A DNA stretch of 20,313 nt from CAVSVP01 sp963731125 (GTDB lineage Bacteria; Pseudomonadota; Gammaproteobacteria; Competibacterales; Competibacteraceae), in NCBI GenBank assembly GCA_963731125.1, contig CAVSVP010000026.1:1-20313 (forward strand). Reading direction: 5' to 3'. Below the pieces are notes generated by a model, which was not told the origin of the DNA, ran no database searches, and saw only the letters and a list, made by a program, of their open reading frames with translations. The position numbers and the translations under genes are program-made. Below are positions 6,281 through 14,289 of this stretch, one piece after another. The first letter of the stretch is position 1. Each line of letters starts with the position of its first letter.

Positions 6281-7717
6281 TTAGTAGAGAACCGCGATGG
6301 TGCGGTCATCGTGGTTGCCCGGGGACCAGAAGTCAAGCCAGTCCATAAGCCAGTTGTTCGCGTTCTCACCCTGCTCCCGATTGTGCAGCCCCTCCTCCAG
6401 CTCGGCCCAAAGGCCGTCCCAGCAATCCAGTTGCTTAAGGTTATGCTCGGTCTCGAACTTCGCATCGGTAATGCCATCGGTCATCAGGACCAACGCGGTG
6501 AAATCCGCAACGACTTTCACCCTCAGTCGCTGCACGTACTCGGACGGCTCGGTAAACCCGCTGAGATCCAGAAAACGCGTCTGTCCCGCATACTCACCAC
6601 TATCGACTTCGCCCATCAGGAAAACTTCATGACGCTTGCAGTAGACAGCGATGCCGCCATCCCCGATCCAGTAGCTAGCGAAAATGTGTCCGCTATCGGT
6701 CTGTTTGTGAGCCGCCAGGATTAGGGTGGTCGCATAGGCCTTGACCTGCTCATGGGCGCCGTCCGCCTCCCGCTTGATGGCCCGTGTGGCCTCCAGGGCG
6801 GCCTTGGCTACGGTATCGGAAAGCGCATTGGTCAAGACGCTTATTGCCTCCCTGGCATGCGACTCCTGGGCGTTACGAACGGCTGTCTCCAGCTCGATGC
6901 CTGGCGAGGTGTCGAGCAACTCCCCGAGGTGCTCGACACTCGTCTGCACGGCAATCTGGGAACCCCGGCGCGAGAAGCGGCAACTGCCCGCACCGTCCGC
7001 CACGGCAAGGATAGACCAGCCGCTCTTCTGGCAGTGGTGAAGCGCCACATCATCGTCCCTGTGCAGCCCCTGATTGGCGTGCGAACGACCGCGTTTGCTG
7101 GCTGCTAGAAGGCGGCGGCCACTGGCAAGCTCGATGCAACGCCTGACCTCGTCAGGCTTGTGATAGGGTGCCTTGGAGTCGGCGGGAAGGTTCTTCCAGA
7201 GCGACCGAGGATCTGGATTGATAATCAGGCGTACGCGCCCCCCGGCCGAGGCCGCCGGACGATCAGGTTCCCTGATTTCAAGGTGGGCTCGAACGACGTA
7301 GTCGCCCGCCAGCTTTGGCTCGCCCATCACCTCCCCGGTTTCGGGGTTGAATAGCAAGCCCAGCTCGGTCGGTAGCTCGATGCTTCGTATCTTCAGCTGC
7401 CTCCGGTCGCTGTCAGCGGCGAAATCCGGCATCCCAGCATAGGGTTTGCCGACCGAGGCGTTGGGCAGTATCAGGGAAATAGCCGGTCTCACTGAATTCG
7501 CCTTTACTTCAATCTCTCCAGGTTTGTTGTGGGCCGATGAGATCGCTTCATTCCAGTGTTCTTTCAGCGTATCCACAAGACCCCTAAACGCATCCTGCAC
7601 GGGCGTGCTGTCTATGAAATCCTCGATGTAGTCGCTGCCCTGTTCGGCGGCGACCAATGCCATCACGAGGCCGCGCAGGATCTGACGTTCTGGCTCCTTC
7701 ATAACATTATTCATCAT
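6281..7717 (-). CDS. PP2C-type protein phosphatase with N-terminal Ig/cadherin-like region
   Basis: The product is 478 residues. The C-terminal half (about 205-478) is a PP2C domain: NQGLHRDDD near 215-223, AVADGAGS (Asp241-Gly) as the metal site, LMTDGITD as the third motif, and NHDDRTIAVLY at the end. The N-terminal part has a helix-rich head (1-65). It is followed by a beta-rich stretch with LPTELGLLFNPETGEVMGEP and AGDYVVRAHLEI (about 115-147). This matches the 'P-x-GL-x-x(3)-TG-x(2)-G-x-P...AG-x-Y' signature of dystroglycan/cadherin-like Ig folds. The enzyme would reverse phosphorylation by the neighbouring kinase. The ATG directly follows the stop of the vWA gene, so translation is probably coupled. 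A basic linker (RRLLAASKRGRSH) separates the two parts. Confidence 0.85.
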   Translation of the reverse strand: MMNNVMKEPERQILRGLVMALVAAEQGSDYIEDFIDSTPVQDAFRGLVDTLKEHWNEAISSAHNKPGEIEVKANSVRPAISLILPNASVGKPYAGMPDFAADSDRRQLKIRSIELPTELGLLFNPETGEVMGEPKLAGDYVVRAHLEIREPDRPAASAGGRVRLIINPDPRSLWKNLPADSKAPYHKPDEVRRCIELASGRRLLAASKRGRSHANQGLHRDDDVALHHCQKSGWSILAVADGAGSCRFSRRGSQIAVQTSVEHLGELLDTSPGIELETAVRNAQESHAREAISVLTNALSDTVAKAALEATRAIKREADGAHEQVKAYATTLILAAHKQTDSGHIFASYWIGDGGIAVYCKRHEVFLMGEVDSGEYAGQTRFLDLSGFTEPSEYVQRLRVKVVADFTALVLMTDGITDAKFETEHNLKQLDCWDGLWAELEEGLHNREQGENANNWLMDWLDFWSPGNHDDRTIAVLY

Positions 7718-8767
7718 TCATCCCTGGGCTCGATTCACATCGAAATCCTGATCGCCACCCTCGCCGAAATGGCAGTCCTTTCCACACCACGGACAGATGG
7801 CAGGACCGAGGCCGTCCACACACATCAGCTTCCCACAGCCGCACATGGCAAACGCATACGGGTTACCGCAATGCGGGCACCACGGCGCACCCTCCAACAG
7901 GTTCGTGTTGACTTGATCACTGGGAGCTCTTACATCCGACCATTCGAAGTAGCTCTCATCGAGGGGATAGCATCCAGAGAGCGCGTAGCGGTCGGTTGGG
8001 GCGTAGCGCTTTATTTCTTCCGGCAGATCGATCCGGTCATATTTCATGAGATAGGGGAGCCGTGAACGCTGACAACGGCCTGTCAGGATCACAGAGTCTG
8101 GATCGATGGGTTCCATGGCGGCCGTCTCCTTGATAAGCGTTAGAATCTCCTCGTCGGTCTTCGCAAGGCTTATTCGATCCGTTGTCGTTGCCATCTCCAC
8201 GGCACGGCTCTGACTGAGTACGGAGGCCGTCACCCAATCAATGAAACGCTTGAAATCGCTGTCCCGCGTCTGCTCGAAAACGAGAACATGTTCGGTAAGC
8301 TCCTTCAAGACCCGGAGATCCGCAAAGCGGCCGAGGGCAACGGCAACCATTTGGATCTTGCTAGCGAAGCGCTTCCGCCAACGCGCCATGGCGGCCTGTG
8401 GGCTGTCAGTGGGCTTACCGTCCGTAAACAGAAAGGCCATGGGTTGCCAATCTCCCTTACGATCAAGGGTCGTCTGCATGACATGATGGTCGATCTCCGC
8501 CATCAGGTGATCGAGCGCCGCACCGAGTGAGGTACCGCCGCCGATCGGGATCTGCGGTGGATAGAAGGACATCAGATCGATCAGGGGAACGAGTGTCTTC
8601 ACCTGCCCGGCGAAGGCAATGACCGAAATGTAAACGGTCTCGAGGGCATGGGGGTCGGACCGCAAGACGCTGACGATTTGACTTAGACCGTCCTGCAGCT
8701 TCTTGAGGTTCTCGCCAACCATTGACTCGGAGACATCGAGCACAAAAAAAACGGGTAATCTGCGCAT
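7718..8767 (-). CDS. TerY-like vWA protein with C-terminal zinc-binding region
   Basis: The product is 349 residues. The vWA domain (about 1-200) has a complete MIDAS: DVSES (Asp11, Ser13, Ser15), Thr79 in GGGTS and Asp116 in FTDG. The C-terminal region (about 295-340) is cysteine-rich, with CPHC, CGCG, C and CPWC, a likely metal-binding ribbon found in TerY-C-type proteins. A linker of about 95 residues, rich in acidic and Pro residues, joins them. In the TerY-P model the vWA protein connects the phosphatase/kinase pair to TerD-type partners through its metal site. The stop TGA abuts the phosphatase ATG. The ATG at 8767 has GGAAAG at about 8-13 bases upstream. It is paralogous to the next gene but longer. 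Confidence 0.85.
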   Translation of the reverse strand: MRRLPVFFVLDVSESMVGENLKKLQDGLSQIVSVLRSDPHALETVYISVIAFAGQVKTLVPLIDLMSFYPPQIPIGGGTSLGAALDHLMAEIDHHVMQTTLDRKGDWQPMAFLFTDGKPTDSPQAAMARWRKRFASKIQMVAVALGRFADLRVLKELTEHVLVFEQTRDSDFKRFIDWVTASVLSQSRAVEMATTTDRISLAKTDEEILTLIKETAAMEPIDPDSVILTGRCQRSRLPYLMKYDRIDLPEEIKRYAPTDRYALSGCYPLDESYFEWSDVRAPSDQVNTNLLEGAPWCPHCGNPYAFAMCGCGKLMCVDGLGPAICPWCGKDCHFGEGGDQDFDVNRAQG

Positions 8768-8822
8768 TTTCTTTCCTTAGCAATTACCGATTTCCCTAAT
8801 AATATTAAAGAGTAATGCGCTG

Positions 8823-9461
8823 TCAGATCACGACCTGAATCTCTGGGGGAGGTGGCGGTAGGGTCTGCCCGTCCTCCACGCCCGCACTCATGCTACCGGT
8901 GGAGACACTCCCGCTTACCCATTCAAAGAACTGCTGAAATGTACTGCTATCGGAGGTATCCAGGCTCACAACCGTATCAGTGAGTTGCTGCAGATAGTGC
9001 TGCTTGGCTTTAGGGCCGGCAGCGCAGGCGACGATTCTCGCAAAATTACGGCGCTTCACCTCCGCTATCATGTCCTCGAAAAGCCCAATGTCCGAGGGGC
9101 TGCCGTCGGTCATGAGAAACAGCATCGGGCGCCAATCTCCCTTCTGCTCGGGCGTGGAACAAATGGTGTTGCGATCCACCTGCCGCACCAAATAGCGTAG
9201 CGCCTCGCCCACATGGGTAGCGCCAGACTGGGGCACGTCAATATCAGGAATCTGCGCTTGCTCGAGGTGAGTCAGTGGCAGAATCTCCTTTACCTCGATG
9301 TCGAAGGTGATCACCGAAAGATGTACGGCCTCCAGGGCGTAGGGATCTTGGCGGAGCGCGTTCAACATCGCCCTGAGGCCCACGTTGACGGCGTGTATCG
9401 GTTCACCGCGCATCGACCCGGAGGTATCCAGAAGTATGTAAACGGGGAGTCTCCGATTCAT
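8823..9461 (-). CDS. second TerY-like vWA protein, short form
   Basis: The product is 212 residues, a vWA domain without the zinc tail. MIDAS residues are DTSGS (Asp12, Ser14, Ser16), Thr82 in GATHVG and Asp119 in LMTDG. The N-terminus MNRRLPVYILLDTSGSM resembles canonical TerY. The C-terminus is Pro-rich (LPPPPPEIQVVI). I start at ATG 9461; a longer ORF to 9803 would overlap the terD coding region and is rejected. The upstream sequence has no clear Shine-Dalgarno, only GTGGATC. The 14-bp direct repeat TTTTGTTTGATCCA (+ strand, 9461-9474 and 9479-9492) lies at and just before the start. Two tandem TerY-like genes that differ in the C-terminal tail are a recurrent arrangement in Ter clusters. 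Confidence 0.8.
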   Translation of the reverse strand: MNRRLPVYILLDTSGSMRGEPIHAVNVGLRAMLNALRQDPYALEAVHLSVITFDIEVKEILPLTHLEQAQIPDIDVPQSGATHVGEALRYLVRQVDRNTICSTPEQKGDWRPMLFLMTDGSPSDIGLFEDMIAEVKRRNFARIVACAAGPKAKQHYLQQLTDTVVSLDTSDSSTFQQFFEWVSGSVSTGSMSAGVEDGQTLPPPPPEIQVVI

Positions 9462-9561
9462 TTTGTTTGATCCACTTGTTTTGTTTGATCCATTCTGGCA
9501 GACAGAGCCCGGGCGTAATACAACCGCGCCCGTGCTCATCCGTTTCCGTGGATCGGTGGTG

Positions 9562-10137
9562 TTACACCTGAACGCCGTACTGCTGGCACATGGCGGCGAG
9601 CCCACCGGCGTAACCCTGGCCGACGGCCCGGAATTTCCACTCACCGTTGTGGCGGTAGATTTCGCCGAACACCAACGCAGTTTCGGTGCCGAAGTCTTCG
9701 CCCAGGTCATAGCGGACGGTCTCACGGCCCGTTTCGGCATTAACCAGACGAATAAACGCATTGGACACTTGCCCAAAGTTCTGGCTCCGAGCGTCCGCGT
9801 CATGGATAGTCACGGTGAAGACAACCTTTTGGACCTCTGTGGCAACCCGGGTCAGGTCAACGCTGATGACTTCGTCGTCGCCATCGCCGCCGCCAGTACG
9901 GTTGTCTCCCGTGTGCTCAACCGAGCCATCAACGCTTTTCAGCTGGTTGTAGAAGATGAAGTCTTGGTCACCTCGAGTCTTACCGTCCGCCTTCAGCAGG
10001 AACGCGCTGGCATCCAGGTCGAACTCGGCACCATCGGTTGCGCGTTCATCCCAACCCAGACCGACATTTATCTTTTGCAGGCCCGGGTCTTCCTTGCTAA
10101 GAGAAATGTTGCCACCCTTGGAAAGGCTGATAGCCAT
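9562..10137 (-). CDS. terD: TerD family protein
   Basis: The product is 191 residues, the usual length for TerD. It opens with MAISLSKGGNISLSKEDPG and has the calcium-binding cores FDLDASAFLL and GDNRTGGGDGDDE. The domain ends with GEIYRHNGEWKFRAVGQG and a short tail. TerD proteins are calcium-binding beta-sandwich proteins involved in tellurite resistance, phage resistance and envelope/stress functions. The start is ATG 10137 with AAGGAGTGAAAGC upstream. A 5'-extended ORF (to 10194) has no separate binding site. It is the second complete gene of the operon, 113 bases after terA and 100 bases before the vWA gene. Confidence 0.95.
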   Translation of the reverse strand: MAISLSKGGNISLSKEDPGLQKINVGLGWDERATDGAEFDLDASAFLLKADGKTRGDQDFIFYNQLKSVDGSVEHTGDNRTGGGDGDDEVISVDLTRVATEVQKVVFTVTIHDADARSQNFGQVSNAFIRLVNAETGRETVRYDLGEDFGTETALVFGEIYRHNGEWKFRAVGQGYAGGLAAMCQQYGVQV

Positions 10138-10250
10138 GCTTTCACTCCTTATTTCATTCCTTGCCAATAATCCATACCCCGGAATTGATGCCAATCTCGG
10201 GATTTACCATTTTCAACAGCGAGCCCTCAAGGGACAGGCTGAGAGAAGCT

Positions 10251-11459
10251 CTACTTCTGGCCGGCTCTCCAATGAAAGCCGAAGCCGTAGGCACGGTCCA
10301 TAGGTTCATGGCCGGAGAAGTAGTCGATGAGCTTGGTTGCACGGATATTGCCGCTATCGTTCTCCAGCAGTGCGATAGCGCACATGTCGTTGTACGTACT
10401 GTGGCTATCAAGCTTCACCACAAGTTCGGGCCGGTTTGGGATCTTTATCGTTACAACGCCGTCGGCAGCGGCCCAGTTAGGCACACCCTCATAGATGAAG
10501 GCGAAGATCAGCACACGCTTGAAACTGTCCCACTTCGTACCGTTGATTTTGAGCCACTCACCGTCGGAGTTGTCCCCAGTGCGGTCATCCCCCATCAGCT
10601 GGGCATAGGGCAGACTGTGGACGCTGCCAAAGCGTTTGCCCAACGCCTGGACAACGTCCCGGTAGCCGTTATGGTGCTCTAACATGCAACCTAGATCGAG
10701 ATCGATACCGTTGTTGCCGGCGCTGAAGAGGCCGGCGAGCCCGCGCTTGCCACCCCTGTTGCGGCTCCAGTTGAGGTTAATCAGGATTTCGCCAAAGCCC
10801 TTGGCACCCTTCTCAAGCGAGATAGGTTGTTTTTTCTCCAGCGTGATTTTCTCAAGCCTGATCCTGGGCTGCGGTGCAGGCTGGGGACCAGGCGCTGGTG
10901 AAGGCGTGGCCGAAGAGGAGGCTTCGCGATCCGGGTCGTCCACGATGTCCACGCCGAACTGGGTGGCAAGCGGGCCCAGGCCGCCGTTAAATCCTTGCCC
11001 CACAGCGCGGAGTTTCCACTGCCCGTTGCGCTTGTAGAGCTCGCCTAGAATAAGCGCGGTCTCCATGCGCCCACGGCAGTCCAAAGGGAATTCAGCAAGC
11101 ATGCGTCCACCACTTTCAACGCAGAGAAAAGCGGTCTGCAGGTTACCGAAGGACTGTCCTCGGTGGAGGCCCTGGTGGATGGTCATGGCGAAGGCGATCT
11201 TCTCGATCCCGGCTGGAAGCTGCGAGGTGCGTACGGTAAACCGGTCGAGCGAGCCATCTGTCTGTTTGCTGACGGCGCCGCTGGCAAACGTCGGCTGACC
11301 ATAGAAGATGAATGCCTCATCTCCGGGAACCTTGCCGGTATTGCCGAGGGCGAAGGCGCAGCTATCGATCTCATAACCTGGGGGAACAGACACGGCCCGC
11401 ATAACGAGATGCACATCAGCCGCATCTAAGGGGATATTTTGTCCAGCTTGCAAACGCAT
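10251..11459 (-). CDS. terA: TerA-like protein
   Basis: The product is 402 residues. The N-terminal part (about 1-175) is a TerD-like domain: MRLQAGQNIPLDAADVHL, then SCAFALGNTGKVPGDEAFIF, and ELYKRNGQWKLRAVGQGFNGG. A Pro/Ala/Ser linker follows, with ATPSPAPGPQPAPQPR (about 184-199). The C-terminal half is a second beta-rich Ter-like domain with GNNGIDLDLGCMLEH and GDDRTGDNSDGE, the same Asp-rich calcium-type motif. The two-domain layout and size match TerA, though the N-terminal copy has lost some acidic residues, for example in CAFALGN where TerD has LDASAF. The ATG at 11459 is preceded by GAGGTGCGTT. It follows directly after the short TerD-like remnant. Confidence 0.85.
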   Translation of the reverse strand: MRLQAGQNIPLDAADVHLVMRAVSVPPGYEIDSCAFALGNTGKVPGDEAFIFYGQPTFASGAVSKQTDGSLDRFTVRTSQLPAGIEKIAFAMTIHQGLHRGQSFGNLQTAFLCVESGGRMLAEFPLDCRGRMETALILGELYKRNGQWKLRAVGQGFNGGLGPLATQFGVDIVDDPDREASSSATPSPAPGPQPAPQPRIRLEKITLEKKQPISLEKGAKGFGEILINLNWSRNRGGKRGLAGLFSAGNNGIDLDLGCMLEHHNGYRDVVQALGKRFGSVHSLPYAQLMGDDRTGDNSDGEWLKINGTKWDSFKRVLIFAFIYEGVPNWAAADGVVTIKIPNRPELVVKLDSHSTYNDMCAIALLENDSGNIRATKLIDYFSGHEPMDRAYGFGFHWRAGQK

Positions 11460-11472
11460 AACGCACCTCGAC

Positions 11473-11583
11473 TCAGATCCGGGGGCTGATGCTTGGCATC
11501 AGGCCCAAATAAACCCTAAATAGGTAAGGGATAACGGATTTGTCGAGGCTGTTCTTCTGGCCCTTCTGTAAATTGATGTCCAC
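11473..11583 (-). pseudogene. vestigial N-terminus of a TerD-family gene
   Basis: A GTG start at 11583, preceded by AAGGGAGATGAAAAC, gives 36 codons and ends at TGA 11473-11475, 13 bases before the terA ATG. The first residues read MDINLQKGQKNSLDKS, which matches the 'x-INLxKGQxxSLxK' opening strand of TerD-family proteins. After residue 16 the match stops and the sequence becomes Ile/Pro/Leu-rich without Ter motifs. It may be what is left of a TerZ/TerE-like paralogue after an internal deletion, or a short leader that is translated before terA. It is too short for a six-frame screen with a 60-residue cut-off. Confidence 0.55.
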
Positions 11584-11700
11584 GTTTTCATCTCCCTTGA
11601 AAATTGAACCGAAATTATTTGATAATTACTCGATTTGATAACTACTCGATGTGGCAATTTTATCGAGCCCCTTGAGCTTTCCTTTTCCTTCGCAACCGAG
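11584..11700 (-). promoter_or_regulatory. probable promoter region of the Ter operon with a tandem 16-bp repeat
   Basis: On the + strand two adjacent copies of TTGATAAYTACTCGAT lie at 11619-11634 and 11635-11650, with one difference between them. They sit upstream of the operon on its coding strand (-) and could be an operator. A possible -35 (TTGCCA, read on the minus strand at 11651-11656) and AT-rich -10-like stretches are near, but no single promoter can be chosen from the sequence. The region sits 36-70 bases before the GTG of the TerD-like remnant. Confidence 0.35.
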
Positions 11701-11958
11701 TACTTAACCTAGCCTGCCGCCGTTTTCCCTGTCAGTTCCATGCTGGAACGAGCATCTACTGGGCGGTTATTTTTTAGTACTACAAGAAGCAGCATCCTAG
11801 TTTAACCGTGGTTATTGGTCGCCAGATTACAAAAAACGATTGCACCATGCAACTCTCGGCTTGAAACTGTCATATATGGACCCGTCCGGTTTGGCAAGCA
11901 TTTTCGTTTCATGGTTGGACAAGATTGCGGTCATATATTCGGCCTGTGATGGAGGGGT

Positions 11959-12255
11959 AGTTACAGCGAAGCTGTCATGAGCCGCCACTCAAAACCTGTT
12001 TGGCTGCGTAACGAGTGGGTACGGAAAACACCTCTGAAATTGGTTTCCATGTGTCCAATAAAATCAGTGTCTTACAAATCTGTTTTTAGGGGGTACGAAA
12101 AACAACTGCTTTTCGTACCTACCACATGGCTGTCAAACACCAACAAATTTTTAAGAGTGCTATTGTTCATTGCATAACTCGTAAGACATTGAAAAATAAA
12201 AAATCGTATATTAGAAGTTTTGCATATGGCGGCTCATGACAGCTTCGCTGTAACT
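11959..12255. mobile_element. element C, 297 bp, with 29-bp perfect inverted repeats
   Basis: The left arm (11959-11987) begins AGTTACAGCGAAGCTGTCAT and the right arm (12227-12255) is its exact reverse complement. The interior is 239 bp, without a credible ORF. The only candidate (11977-12177) is short and lacks a binding site. A strong internal hairpin, GGTACGAAAA (12092-12101) with TTTTCGTACC (12110-12119), lies in the middle. No clear target duplication flanks it: GGGGT on the left and GGGCC on the right share only three bases. Each arm also contains the small hairpin ACAGCGAAGCTGT. Its right end is 13 bases from the Tn7-like element. I do not recognise the family. Confidence 0.7.
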
Positions 12256-12268
12256 GGGCCTACGCGGT

Positions 12269-12340
12269 TGTGAAAATCTGAAGTTGATGCAAATAGCCCG
12301 AAGAAAATGCAAATAACTACCGAAGTAGTTGCAAATAAGA
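12269..12340. repeat. left-end TnsB-type repeats
   Basis: After the terminal TGTGAAAATC three copies of a repeat with the form CYGAAG-N4-TGCAAATA follow, at 12278-12295, 12298-12315 and 12320-12337, spaced 20-22 bp. The conserved parts are CYGAAG and TGCAAATA with variable bases between them. These are candidate TnsB binding sites for end recognition. Confidence 0.65.
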
Positions 12341-12377
12341 TCGAGGCATTCGACAGCTCAGTCCGGTAACAAACTCA

Positions 12378-13400
12378 TTAATACGGCGAAGTACAAGCTT
12401 GACGAACAGCTTGTACATACCACTCGGGTCTTATGTGTAGACCCTGCATCAGTTCAGTAAACCGAATATCAGCACGCTCGCACATCACGATAAACCGCTC
12501 TGGCCACCGATCCAACCACCAAGCTAACAACAGCATCACTCGAAATCGATCCACAACATACAGCATTTCGATCACTCGCTGTCTGGAGCCAGGAAAGTAG
12601 GGTTCAAAATAAGGTTGGCGTAGGTGTTGGCAGAACGCCTGGCGTCGTTGCTGGGCATGCTTTCCAGCAGTTAATAGTTGTCCAAACTGTCGTAGCACAA
12701 GAAAGTAATCCTTAGCATTGACTGTCTTTGATTCTGATAATACACATCGACCTTGCTCTATGGCTTCGATCCAATGTATCTGAGATTGGATCAGCGCGTG
12801 ATGAGCAGCCCTAGCCTTCAACGCTGGTGCCTGTGCTCGGCGTAGATCAAATCGGCAGTGGTAACACAGGGTGATCGCCGTGGCGTTGGCCTTAAGCCGA
12901 TGGAAGTTGAGTGGTTTGCCACAGGCCGGACAGCCATCCAGCAGCCGCCGGCGGTGTTTAGCGCAGACGGTGACAAATGCCAACCGCCATGGGCGGCGGA
13001 AATAGGGATCGGCATCTTCTTGTAAACACGGCGGACAATATTGCAGCCAAGGACTGAGACGTGGTTTCGAGCGAACCCGAGTGACCAGCAACCAAGGCAT
13101 GCGCCCCGGCCCCACGAGTTCATGCGAGGAGAAGCCAGGATAGCCTTTGAGCGTGGTAGCAAAAACCCGTTCGGGTGGTGTGGCGGTCTTGGCGGCTAAC
13201 ACCTGGACAATTTCATCCATCATACCCTGGTCGATATCACGGCTCCAGAGCGTTGGGGTATGCCACACGCTGGTACAGAAGCGGGTGGGCTCTACACCGT
13301 AAGCGCGGCTCAAGCGCACTAACCAGGACGACAGTAACTCGTCGTCGTGAGGTTTGAGATGGATCGGCCATAGCCGCCCAGAAAGCCCTGACTCAGACAA
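12378..13400 (-). CDS. tniQ: TniQ (target-selection) protein of the Tn7-like element
   Basis: The product is about 340 residues from the TTG at 13400. The N-terminus has LWPIHLKPHDDELLSSWLVRL, the TniQ signature of an entry helix with 'DELLSSWL'. A zinc-ribbon part follows: CPPCLQED, HRRRLLDGCPACGKPL and CYHCRFDLR. The C-terminal region is helical. TniQ-type proteins link target recognition to TnsC. The start was chosen because TTGTCTGA overlaps the tnsC stop, which fits the tight overlaps in this operon. The longer ORF to 13445 (MLGYRPRN...) has a TTG start and runs inside tnsC. The gene appears intact and is the last of the operon. Its stop lies 110 bases from the left end of the transposon. 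Confidence 0.85.
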   Translation of the reverse strand: MSESGLSGRLWPIHLKPHDDELLSSWLVRLSRAYGVEPTRFCTSVWHTPTLWSRDIDQGMMDEIVQVLAAKTATPPERVFATTLKGYPGFSSHELVGPGRMPWLLVTRVRSKPRLSPWLQYCPPCLQEDADPYFRRPWRLAFVTVCAKHRRRLLDGCPACGKPLNFHRLKANATAITLCYHCRFDLRRAQAPALKARAAHHALIQSQIHWIEAIEQGRCVLSESKTVNAKDYFLVLRQFGQLLTAGKHAQQRRQAFCQHLRQPYFEPYFPGSRQRVIEMLYVVDRFRVMLLLAWWLDRWPERFIVMCERADIRFTELMQGLHIRPEWYVQAVRQACTSPY

Positions 13401-14289
13401 GGCGTTCTGCCTGGCGGCGGCGTTCCGAGGGCGGTACCCAAGCAATCGCCGCTAAGGCCTGGGCATCGATCCGTTCGCTGCCGCTGTTGACCGCATAGAT
13501 CGCAGCGGCTCGCAGCAGCGCCGATAGCTCGCCCAGGTTCCCTTCGCTAAGGGCGAGCAGTTGGCGCGCTAAAGGCGCCTCGATCAGTCGCGACGGCTCG
13601 TGTAACGGTAGCACCTGCTCAAAGCTGGCCAGGAGCTTGAGAAAATCCCGATCGAGCTGCCAGCGCGGTAGCGCAACCGGTTCGAAGCGGTTGGCCAGTT
13701 GGGGATCAGCCTGGATGGCTCGCAACGCCTCTTTCGTACCCAACCCCACCAAGGGAATTTGCAGATCGTTGCTGAGATACTTCAGCACGTTGAGAAACTG
13801 TCGTTGTTTACTGACCGGGCCAGTGATCAGGTTATGAATCTCATCGATGAGAAGCATCTGTAAGCCCACCTGTTTCAATAACCGCAATACTTGAAATTGC
13901 TTCTGGGCTAACTGTTCGCGGGGCCGATACGGAATACCTAGCGCTTCCAAAATCGTATTGTAGAAGCGGTTCTCGTTTGGACCGGGTGGCGCTTGGATGA
14001 GCAGAACCGGTACCCGTACTGCGTCACCTTCGGGATTGTCGTCAGCGTGATGGAGTTGGGCAAAGCGGTTGGCCAGCATCGTCTTACCGGCGTTGCTCTC
14101 GCCGATAATCAGCAGACTTGGCATGCGATGCGTCTTGGGGTGGGTGAATAAATCCTCCAGCTTGGCTAGCAGCTGCTGAGCACGGGTGTAGCCGATCCAA
14201 AATGGACTGCGCAGGCGTTCAATCCGCACCTCAAGTGGCAGCTCGAGCGCCACGCGCGTGCGGGCATTAAGATGGGTCGCGTCAGTCAT
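13393..14289 (-). CDS. tnsC: TnsC-like AAA+ ATPase
   Basis: The product is 298 residues from the ATG at 14289, which overlaps the stop codon of tnsB. The P-loop IIGESNAGKTMLANRF and the Walker B MLLIDEIHNLI are clear. A later stretch LVGLGTKEALRAI matches the sensor-1 region, and NRFEPVALPRW follows it. It belongs to the TniB/TnsC group of AAA+ regulators that activate the transposase at a chosen target. An upstream ORF extension to 14439 overlaps tnsB and is rejected. The stop at 13393 overlaps the TTG start of tniQ. All ATPase motifs are complete. Confidence 0.9.
   Translation of the reverse strand: MTDATHLNARTRVALELPLEVRIERLRSPFWIGYTRAQQLLAKLEDLFTHPKTHRMPSLLIIGESNAGKTMLANRFAQLHHADDNPEGDAVRVPVLLIQAPPGPNENRFYNTILEALGIPYRPREQLAQKQFQVLRLLKQVGLQMLLIDEIHNLITGPVSKQRQFLNVLKYLSNDLQIPLVGLGTKEALRAIQADPQLANRFEPVALPRWQLDRDFLKLLASFEQVLPLHEPSRLIEAPLARQLLALSEGNLGELSALLRAAAIYAVNSGSERIDAQALAAIAWVPPSERRRQAERLV

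Noticed and set aside
9463..10170. 235-codon + strand ORF across terD
   Set aside because: It is the complement of terD and the space beside it. The minus strand carries clear TerD motifs, so this ORF is a shadow.
11735..11749. GTTCCA-TGC-TGGAAC palindrome as a regulator site
   Set aside because: It is short and lies more than 150 bases from the operon start, with no second copy nearby. Support is not enough to list it as an operator.
12278..12337. Three regular repeats that look like a short CRISPR array
   Set aside because: They are 18-bp units with a degenerate centre and 20-22-bp period, sit at the end of a Tn7-like element and have mirror copies at the other end. They are transposase binding sites.
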